A stretch of DNA of 5,172 nt, taken from Myxococcales bacterium (GTDB lineage: Bacteria; Myxococcota; Polyangia; Polyangiales; Polyangiaceae). Positions 1-5,172 of the stretch are shown one piece after another (position 1 is the first letter of the stretch; every line of letters starts with the position of its first letter). Where the stretch lies: contig JAGQIY010000822.1 of the NCBI GenBank assembly GCA_020430865.1, forward strand, positions 1 through 5,172. Reading direction: 5' to 3'. The position numbers and the translations under genes are program-made. The notes beneath the pieces were generated by a model. The model saw only the letters and a list, made by a program, of their open reading frames with translations. It was not told the DNA's origin and did no database searches.

Positions 1-949
1 CATGGGCGAGGGTCTCGACGGCTCGCTGGTCGTCGTCCAGGGCCTCGTAGACCGCAGCCCTCAGGTAGGGGTCGATTGGCTGGTCTCGTGGCGCGCGCTC
101 CAGCACCTGCTTGGCAGCGTCGGAGTCGCCGCCGAGCAGCGCAGACCAAGCGCCGATCTCGGCTGCCCGGCGCCGCACCTCCGCGTCGGGCGTGGCTTCG
201 AAAACAGCCCGCGCGATGGCGTGTGCCTCCGCCAGCTTGCCTTGATCCATCGCCTGCCGAGCCTCGTCCAGCATTTGCAGCAGCGCCGCCTTGGGGATCG
301 CCGCGGGCTCCGGGCGGCGCAGGCTCATCCAGTTGGTGGCGGCTGCCCAGCCCAGGATGATTGCGCCGAACATCAAGTCCGCGAGCAAGAAGCCGATCGC
401 ACCCAGCACTCCCACCACGCCGGAGACGATCAGCGACAGTCGCTCCCTGCCCTTGCCGAGTAGTGCCGCAAGGATATGGCCGCCGTCGAAGGGGATCACC
501 GGCAGCAGATTGAACGTCGACCAGAACACGTTCAGGATGGTCAGCTGCCCGAGGATCCGCCCCGCGAGCCCCACGTCTTCGCCCCTCGGCCCCTGACCGC
601 TGACCATCATCGCGACGAAGGCCACGGCCGCCAGCAGGTAGCCTGCGAGCGGTCCGGCCGCCGTGACCACGACGCGCTGCACGCGAGTCGGCTCGGCTCG
701 GGGTGACCAGACCGTGCGGCCGCCGAGGGCGTGCAGAACGATGTGCGGCGACTCCCCGTAGGCGCGAGCCGCCAAGGCGTGTCCCAGCTCGTGCACCAGC
801 AACGAGACCAGCAGGATCCCGAGCCAGATGGCCATGCCGAGCATCACCGCCGCCATGCTTCCACCAGCGACGTTGAGACCGAACAGGATCGCGATGATCC
901 AGAAGCTGGCCTCGATCTGAACCGGGAACCCGAAGAGACGGAAACGCAT
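1..949 (-). CDS. Site-2 protease family (M50) intramembrane zinc metalloprotease with TPR-like C-terminal tail, partial (C-terminus beyond left edge)
   Basis: Polytopic membrane protease predicted to cut substrates within or next to the membrane. Numbering from the ATG at 949, 316 residues are visible. The zinc motif HELGH lies at residues 53-57 (bases 779-793) at the end of a hydrophobic segment, with E54 as the catalytic glutamate. A GGRT stretch (76-79), AAGP (97-100) and the second signature N-x-x-P-x-x-P-x-D-G-G (N147, D155 as third zinc ligand) complete the M50 fold. Hydrophobic segments lie at about 14-30, 32-60, 92-117, 132-156 and 171-207. No PDZ or CBS domain is visible. From about residue 218 the chain is soluble, alanine-rich and helical, with two to three TPR-like helix pairs, the last cut by the window edge. 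The frame also has an ATG at 991 and a GTG at 1030. I prefer 949 because the family-like sequence MRFRLFGFPVQI begins there, but no start has a clear Shine-Dalgarno. It follows the otsAB stop by 91 bp (49 bp if it starts at 991), so co-transcription is likely. The family call is firm; the substrate is unknown. Confidence 0.93.
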   Translation of the reverse strand, partial: MRFRLFGFPVQIEASFWIIAILFGLNVAGGSMAAVMLGMAIWLGILLVSLLVHELGHALAARAYGESPHIVLHALGGRTVWSPRAEPTRVQRVVVTAAGPLAGYLLAAVAFVAMMVSGQGPRGEDVGLAGRILGQLTILNVFWSTFNLLPVIPFDGGHILAALLGKGRERLSLIVSGVVGVLGAIGFLLADLMFGAIILGWAAATNWMSLRRPEPAAIPKAALLQMLDEARQAMDQGKLAEAHAIARAVFEATPDAEVRRRAAEIGAWSALLGGDSDAAKQVLERAPRDQPIDPYLRAAVYEALDDDQRAVETLAH

Positions 950-1040
950 GGCAACGACGGCTCGCGGCTGACCGCGCGAACGACTAGGCATGTAGCGTCG
1001 TTGTCGTGGCTTGTCGATGCGCGCCGCCACGTCTGAGCGA
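950..1040 (-). other. Short gap between otsAB and the protease gene, no terminator seen
   Basis: The gap is 91 bp, or 49 bp if the protease starts at 991. It holds one perfect 6-bp inverted repeat (CGTGGC at 1005-1010 and GCCACG at 1026-1031, 15-nt loop). No T-tract follows on the minus strand, so it does not look like an intrinsic terminator. There is also a short direct repeat TTGTCG at 1001-1006 and 1011-1016. No promoter-like AT-rich stretch is visible. The simplest reading is read-through from otsAB into the protease gene. Confidence 0.4.
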
Positions 1041-3269
1041 CTAGCGCGTCTTCTTGGCCTTCTTGCGCTGGCTTTGCCAGAGAGCCGCCACTCGATCGAG
1101 CTCGGCGAGCAGCGCGTGGTTCGACTCTACCCAGAACTGCGCGCGGCTGTTCGCACTGCCAACCCAGCACGTGACGGCGCGCGCGGCCCAGCTCTTGGGG
1201 ATCGCGTCCATCATCTCTTCATCTGTGCGGTCATCGCCCGCACAGAACAGCAGATCCGCCTTCGCGTGGCGCCGCAGCAGCTCGCTCGTCGCCCGTCCCT
1301 TGGTCGCTTGCTCGTGGCGCACCTCGATCACGCGATTCCCCTTCAGCACATTGAACGGACGGCGCTTGAGCACGTCGGCGAGCAGGGTCAGCAGCTCGTT
1401 GGCCTGGAAGGCTCCGAACTCTGGATCGGCGGCGCGGTAGTGCCAGGCGATACCGCCCCGCTTGTATTCCACGCGGCTCCCGGGCGTGCGCGAGACGAAG
1501 TCCCTGAACAGCGGGTCCACTGCCTTCTTGAGCGACTCGATGCTTGGCTGTTCACGGTCGTGCCATTCACCACCGATGGGCTTCACTCCGAGCCCATGCT
1601 CGCAGACCAGCCCGATCGGCAGCTCGCCCAGCCACTCCTCCAGCACCTCCGCTGGCCGACCGCTGATTACATACAGGGTGCAGAGCTGAGAGAGCTTGTC
1701 CAGCGTCTCGAGGATGCGCGGCTCCGGGGTGGCGTTCATCGGATCATTGACGAAGCCGCGCAGGGTGCCGTCGTAGTCGAGAAGCATCAAGGGGTTCGCT
1801 GCCCCACGGATCTTCGAGGCGAGCGGCTCCGCGTCGACCCGGAGTCGCTTGAACGTCGTGCGCGCGCCCTCGGTGCCCGACTCGAGCTGGTCGAGAAAGC
1901 GCTCGGCCCAGCGCATGCTGGTGTTGTTGTCCACGAAGTCGAGCATGTTGCTGAACGCCTGGAGCCGCTTGGCCCGGGCCGGGCGTCGCTCGAGTGCGTG
2001 AGCCAGCTCCTGAGCCACCTGGTCGACGTTGTAAGGGTTCACCAGGCGAGCACCGGGGAGGCAGTGCGCGGCGCCCGCGAACTCGCTGAGGATCAGCGTC
2101 CCGCCTTGCTCTCGGCGTGCGGCGACGTACTCGAGCGCGACCAGGTTCATGCCGTCGCGAATCGGCGTGACCAGCGCCACGTCCGCTGCCTGGTAGAGGC
2201 CTGCCAGGCGCGCGCGAGAGTACGCCTGATTCACGTAGACGACCGGTGTGTGAGACGCAGAACCGAAGCGTCCGTTGACCCGGCCCACCAGCTCGTCGAC
2301 CTCGCGCTTCAGGGTCTGGTACTCCTGTACGCCCATGCGCGAAGGCGCCGCGATCTGGATCAGCACGACCTTGTCCCGGAGCTTGGGGTGCCGGGCGAGC
2401 AGCTCTTCGAAGGCTCTGAGCTTCTCCGGGATCCCCTTGGTGTAGTCCAGTCGGTCGACACCCGTGACGATGTGCTTACCCTGGTAGGTCGAGTGCAGGC
2501 GCTCCAGCTCGCTCTGTGCCTCCTCCGTCTGACAGAGATCGCGTACTTCCTCCGGGTCGATGCCGATGGGCAGCATGCCCAGCTTCACACGATGGGAGGA
2601 CAGCCGGATGGAGTTCGGGTCGCTCTCGACGCCGAGCACGCGCAAGCAAGCCGCACGGAAATGACTGACGTACTCGTAGCTGTGGAACCCGAGGAGATCG
2701 GCACCGAGGAGCCCGGTCAAGATCTCCTCTCGCACCGCCAGTGAACGGTACGTCTGTGCGGCGGGGAACGGGATGTGGAGAAAGAACCCGATCGGGCAAT
2801 CGAGACCGCGGCGCCGTAGGAGCTCCGGCACCAGCGCGAGCTGGTAGTCGTGGACCCAGACGACGTCTCCGGGACCGGCCTGCTCGAGGATGGCGTCCGC
2901 GAACTGCTCGTTCACCTTCTGATAAGCGCGCCAGGCGGAGCGATCGAAGTGAATTCGCTCGTTCAGGGCGTGGAACAGTGGCCACAGAACCTGATTGCTG
3001 AAGCCCTCGTAGAAGCCGGAGATGTCGCTCTTCGCGATGAAGACCGGCGCAGAGCCGTGGCGGCTGAGCTCCCGGCTGACCGCGGCGCGCTCCGCCTCTG
3101 GTACATGGGTGCCGGGCCAGCCGAGCCAGGTAAACGGCCGCTGTTCGGACACGGATTTCAGCGCGGTGACGAGGCCACCGGTGCTAGCGTGCACCGTCCA
3201 GCCGTCGGCTCGTCGGGCCATCGTTACCGGCAAGCGAGCCGACGCGACGATTAGCTTGGCCTTGGTCAT
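1041..3269 (-). CDS. otsAB: Fused trehalose-6-phosphate synthase / trehalose-6-phosphate phosphatase (OtsA-OtsB, bifunctional)
   Basis: Complete 742-residue cytoplasmic enzyme that should make trehalose in two steps: UDP-glucose plus glucose-6-phosphate to trehalose-6-phosphate, then removal of the phosphate. The GT20 synthase domain spans about 1-465. Visible landmarks: R12 in ARLPV, TGGL (30-33), WLGW (48-51), Y87 and W96 in the [15 protein letters not shown] segment, HDYQ (D141), FFLHIPFP (H165), VDRLDYTKG with R273 and K278, and [12 protein letters not shown] (D372, E380). A linker of about 25 residues leads to a HAD phosphatase at about 490-735: LLDYDGTL (nucleophile D498, acid/base D500), ISGRP (S536), EHG (557-559), a motif III lysine near K657 and GDDRTDEE (678-685) for magnesium. 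All catalytic motifs are present in both halves, so both activities are expected. The C-terminus is lysine/arginine-rich. Two positions differ from the usual family pattern: alanine at 11 where VSNRLP has asparagine, and leucine at 379 where lysine is usual. The start is the ATG at 3269, just before the conserved N-terminal beta strand; Shine-Dalgarno is weak. It is divergent from the GH15 gene. Confidence 0.97.
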   Translation of the reverse strand: MTKAKLIVASARLPVTMARRADGWTVHASTGGLVTALKSVSEQRPFTWLGWPGTHVPEAERAAVSRELSRHGSAPVFIAKSDISGFYEGFSNQVLWPLFHALNERIHFDRSAWRAYQKVNEQFADAILEQAGPGDVVWVHDYQLALVPELLRRRGLDCPIGFFLHIPFPAAQTYRSLAVREEILTGLLGADLLGFHSYEYVSHFRAACLRVLGVESDPNSIRLSSHRVKLGMLPIGIDPEEVRDLCQTEEAQSELERLHSTYQGKHIVTGVDRLDYTKGIPEKLRAFEELLARHPKLRDKVVLIQIAAPSRMGVQEYQTLKREVDELVGRVNGRFGSASHTPVVYVNQAYSRARLAGLYQAADVALVTPIRDGMNLVALEYVAARREQGGTLILSEFAGAAHCLPGARLVNPYNVDQVAQELAHALERRPARAKRLQAFSNMLDFVDNNTSMRWAERFLDQLESGTEGARTTFKRLRVDAEPLASKIRGAANPLMLLDYDGTLRGFVNDPMNATPEPRILETLDKLSQLCTLYVISGRPAEVLEEWLGELPIGLVCEHGLGVKPIGGEWHDREQPSIESLKKAVDPLFRDFVSRTPGSRVEYKRGGIAWHYRAADPEFGAFQANELLTLLADVLKRRPFNVLKGNRVIEVRHEQATKGRATSELLRRHAKADLLFCAGDDRTDEEMMDAIPKSWAARAVTCWVGSANSRAQFWVESNHALLAELDRVAALWQSQRKKAKKTR

Positions 3270-3278
3270 GAACTGTCG

Positions 3279-3308
3279 CTTATGTCATACGGCGGTCTTT
3301 GCGCGCAA
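3279..3308 (-). promoter_or_regulatory. Weak candidate -35/-10 pair for otsAB
   Basis: On the minus strand TTGCGC (3308-3303) is followed after 18 bp by CATAAG (3284-3279), in the only locally AT-rich stretch of the intergenic region. Matches to the sigma-70 consensus are 3 of 6 and 4 of 6. The -10 would end only 9 nt before the ATG, so transcription would start at or next to the start codon, giving a leaderless message. This would agree with the lack of a Shine-Dalgarno but is a weak call. Confidence 0.15.
3291..3298 (-). repeat. Inverted-repeat arm upstream of otsAB (reads AGACCGCC on the minus strand)
   Basis: Perfect 8-bp partner of 3402-3409. Read toward otsAB it is AGACCGCC, with its downstream edge 21 bp before the ATG. 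With the partner arm it is almost symmetric about the middle of the intergenic region. It could be an operator half, part of a shared transcription-start context or chance; the sequence alone does not decide. Confidence 0.4.
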
Positions 3309-3401
3309 CCGAGGCTCAGCTCCTCGAGTGTGACGTTCGTGGGCCGTCGTTCGATCGTCCCTCCCCCCCTTGAACGCTCGTCGCACCCGCGACCTCAAGC
3401 G

Positions 3402-3409
3402 AGACCGCC
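3402..3409 (+). repeat. Inverted-repeat arm upstream of the GH15 gene (reads AGACCGCC on the plus strand)
   Basis: Perfect 8-bp partner of 3291-3298, in the same orientation relative to its own gene, with its downstream edge 17 bp before the GTG start. Flanking bases do not extend the match beyond 8 bp. Confidence 0.4.
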
Positions 3410-3426
3410 ACGCACCGAGATCCCCC

Positions 3427-5172
3427 GTGAAGCACGCACTGATTGGCAACTGCAGCTACCAGGCCTTGATCGACGATCGTGGGTCCGTGACCTGGCTCTG
3501 CTGGCCCCGTTTCGATTCCAGCTTCGTGTTCGGCTCGATCCTCGACTCGAAGCGCGGCGGGGAGTTCCGGGTACGACCTCGTGAGAGCGAGTTCGAGACG
3601 GAGCAGGACTACCTCCCGAACACCAACATCCTGCGCACCGTCTTCAGCTCGGAGGCTGGCCGCTTCGAGCTGATCGACTTCGCGCCGCGCTACAAGCAGT
3701 ACGACCGCTCGTTCAAGCCGAACATGCTGGTCAGGCGGCTGCGCCCCCTCGAGGGGCGCCCGAGCGTCCGCGTCTCCTGCCGACCGGTATACGACTATGG
3801 CGCGCTCGAACCCCAGTCCTACGTCGCTAGCAACCACGTGCAGTGGCAAGTGGACGGGGGCCCGCTGCGACTGACCACCAACGTTCCCCTCGCCTACCTG
3901 CTCGAGGAGCGACCCTTCCTGCTCACGCAGGAGGCCTACGTGGTGCTGACCTGGGGCAACCCGTTGGAAGCGTCGCTGGAAGAGACCTGCGAATCCTTCC
4001 TCGCTCGCACCCGGAAGTACTGGGAGACCTGGGTCAAGCACACGAACCTGCCCGGGATCTTCCAGCGCGAGGTGATCCGCTCGGCGCTGGCGCTCAAGCT
4101 CCACCAGTACGAGGACACCGGGGCGATCACGGCGGCGACCACCACCAGCATCCCGGAGCACTCCGGCTCCGGGCGCAACTGGGACTACCGCTACTGCTGG
4201 CTCCGCGACACCTACTTCACGCTGCACGCCATGCGGCGCCTCGGCCATTTCGAGGAGATGGAGCGCTTCGTCTCCTTCGCCCAGAACCTCGCCGAGGGCA
4301 GCGAGACGCTGCAACCAGTCTACGGCATCAGCGGCGAATCCCGCCTGTCGGAGCGCACGCTGGATCACCTGGCGGGCTACCTTGACGCGAACCCGCCCGT
4401 CCGCTGCGGAAACGCCGCGTACCTCCAGGTTCAGAACGATGTCTACGGCGAGATCATCGCTGCCGTGGCGCCCCAGTTCCTGGACCTGCGCTTCGACACC
4501 CACAACAACGCCCACGCGGCGACGCTGGTGCATCGGCTGCTGGGCTACATCGAACACACCATGGAGCTCCCAGACGCAGGCATCTGGGAGTACCGCGCGG
4601 AACCCGAAGTGCACACCTTTCCGCTGCTCTTCCACTGGACCGGCGCTGCGCTGGCGGCGCGGATCGGCAAGGCAATCTCGGACCCGAGCCTCGAGGGAAA
4701 GGCGCTGGGACTCGTAGCCCGTGCGCGCTCCATCATCGAGGAGCAGTGCTATCGCCCCGACTTGGGCATCTACGCCGAGAGCACGAACCCCCGAAACAAC
4801 AACGCCGACGCCTCGCTCTTCATGATGGTGAACCTCGGCTACTTGTCCCGCGGGAACCCGCGCGCCGAGCGCCACGTGCGAGAACTGCACAAGAAGCTCA
4901 GCGTCGATCGCTACCTGATGAAGCGCTACAACCACTTCGATGGCATCGGCGAGACCCACGGCACCTTCACGGTCTGCGGCTTCTGGGCGGCGGAGGCGCT
5001 CGCTCGTCTTGGCTACCGCGAGGAAGCCATTGAAGCCTGCGAGCAGCTGATCAAGCACGCCAACCATGTGGGGCTGTTCAGCGAGGACATCGACCCGAAG
5101 ACCGGGGAGCAGTGGGGCAACTTCCCTCAGACCTACTCACACGTCGGCCTGATCAACGCGGCCTTCGCCATC
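3427..5172 (+). CDS. Glycoside hydrolase family 15 protein (glucoamylase/trehalase type), partial (C-terminus beyond right edge)
   Basis: Inverting alpha-glucosidase family enzyme; 582 residues are visible and the frame is open at the right edge. Bacterial members are usually about 600-680 residues, so only a short C-terminal piece should be missing. The N-terminal region (about 1-205) is the beta-sandwich domain, beginning with LIGNC and SVTWLCWPRFDSSFVFGSIL. The (alpha/alpha)6 barrel starts near 212 with REVIRSALALKLHQYEDTGA, followed by the hallmark RNWDYRYCWLRD (250-261). E388 in GIWEYR is the predicted general acid. E553 in FSEDIDP, followed by GNFPQTYSHVGLINAA, is the predicted general base. 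There is no signal peptide or membrane segment, so it should be cytoplasmic. The GTG at 3427 is chosen because the conserved N-terminal motif follows within a few residues; an in-frame TTG at 3370 is less likely, and Shine-Dalgarno is weak. Divergence from otsAB suggests a substrate in trehalose metabolism, but glucoamylase, trehalase or another alpha-glucoside activity cannot be separated by sequence alone. Confidence 0.95.
   Translation, partial: MKHALIGNCSYQALIDDRGSVTWLCWPRFDSSFVFGSILDSKRGGEFRVRPRESEFETEQDYLPNTNILRTVFSSEAGRFELIDFAPRYKQYDRSFKPNMLVRRLRPLEGRPSVRVSCRPVYDYGALEPQSYVASNHVQWQVDGGPLRLTTNVPLAYLLEERPFLLTQEAYVVLTWGNPLEASLEETCESFLARTRKYWETWVKHTNLPGIFQREVIRSALALKLHQYEDTGAITAATTTSIPEHSGSGRNWDYRYCWLRDTYFTLHAMRRLGHFEEMERFVSFAQNLAEGSETLQPVYGISGESRLSERTLDHLAGYLDANPPVRCGNAAYLQVQNDVYGEIIAAVAPQFLDLRFDTHNNAHAATLVHRLLGYIEHTMELPDAGIWEYRAEPEVHTFPLLFHWTGAALAARIGKAISDPSLEGKALGLVARARSIIEEQCYRPDLGIYAESTNPRNNNADASLFMMVNLGYLSRGNPRAERHVRELHKKLSVDRYLMKRYNHFDGIGETHGTFTVCGFWAAEALARLGYREEAIEACEQLIKHANHVGLFSEDIDPKTGEQWGNFPQTYSHVGLINAAFAI

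Larger units (their letters stand above)
3270..3426. promoter_or_regulatory. Divergent intergenic control region between otsAB and the GH15 gene
   Basis: These 157 bp must carry the promoters for both diverging genes unless one start is further out. Visible content: an 8-bp inverted repeat with one arm close to each start codon (listed separately); a small hairpin CGAGG (3310-3314) / CCTCG (3322-3326) with a 7-nt loop; a direct repeat CGTTCG at 3334-3339 and 3348-3353, with GAACG in the opposite sense at 3372-3376; the palindrome CGATCG at 3352-3357 near the centre; and a run of seven C at 3363-3369. No strong sigma-70 promoter stands out in either direction. On the plus strand TTGAAC (3370-3375) resembles a -35 box but has no convincing -10 at the right distance. 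The division of labour among these elements is inference. Confidence 0.6.

Noticed and set aside
1005..1031. Hairpin CGTGGC/GCCACG as a terminator after otsAB
   Set aside because: The stem is only 6 bp, the loop is long at 15 nt and no U-tract follows in the minus-strand transcript.
2..1036. Several overlapping plus-strand frames across the left end (2-463, 291-596, 476-706, 731-1036)
   Set aside because: They lie opposite the M50 protease, whose zinc motifs are unmistakable. The translations are low-complexity and unrelated to any family I recognise.
1011..2744. 577-codon open frame on the plus strand opposite otsAB
   Set aside because: The other strand has a complete OtsA-OtsB protein with every catalytic motif. 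The plus-strand translation has no recognisable domain and is rich in Arg, Ala, Leu and Val, as expected for the reverse of a GC-rich gene.
3363..3369. Run of seven C as a possible phase-variable tract
   Set aside because: It is short, lies outside coding sequence, and tracts of this length are expected by chance in GC-rich DNA.
3316..5067. 583-codon open frame on the minus strand opposite the GH15 gene
   Set aside because: The plus strand carries a clear GH15 sequence throughout. The minus-strand product is Val/Ala/Gly-rich with no family motif, a typical antisense shadow. Its start would also sit inside the GH15 coding sequence.
1..5172. Search for tRNA, rRNA, CRISPR repeats, insertion-sequence ends or a mobile-element boundary
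   Set aside because: No tRNA-like cloverleaf, repeated spacer array, terminal inverted repeats with target duplications or transposase/integrase sequence was seen. Codon style is uniform across all three genes.

Overview
The window comes from a GC-rich bacterium: most third codon positions are G or C, and long shadow ORFs run opposite the real genes. A fused OtsA-OtsB protein, a site-2 protease with a TPR-like tail and an otsA-linked GH15 enzyme together would fit a soil or environmental proteobacterium or myxobacterium (Myxococcota). That placement is inferred from the style of the genes only; no marker gene is present.

There are three genes. The left fifth (minus strand, about 1-949) is the N-terminal and middle part of a membrane-embedded M50-family zinc metalloprotease. 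Its C-terminal TPR-like tail runs off the left edge. Upstream of it on the same strand, 3269 to 1041, is a complete 742-residue fusion of trehalose-6-phosphate synthase (GT20) and trehalose-6-phosphate phosphatase (HAD). It joins both steps of the OtsA/OtsB trehalose pathway in one polypeptide. A 157-bp intergenic region (3270-3426) separates it from a divergent plus-strand gene, 3427 to beyond 5172, which encodes a cytoplasmic glycoside hydrolase of family GH15 (glucoamylase/trehalase type).

In this layout the synthase-phosphatase makes trehalose from UDP-glucose and glucose-6-phosphate. The GH15 enzyme probably acts on trehalose or another alpha-glucan or alpha-glucoside, so the divergent pair may set the balance between synthesis and breakdown. 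The divergent intergenic region contains an 8-bp inverted repeat (AGACCGCC) with one arm about 20 bp before each start codon, in the same orientation relative to each gene. It is the best candidate here for a shared control element. The protease gene follows the fusion gene on the same strand after a short gap with no recognisable terminator, so the two are probably co-transcribed; a functional link to trehalose is unproven.

I found no RNA gene, mobile element, CRISPR array or insertion sequence. The window looks like ordinary chromosomal metabolic DNA. The points that merit a second look are the fusion, the GH15 substrate, the symmetric upstream motif and the protease tail.
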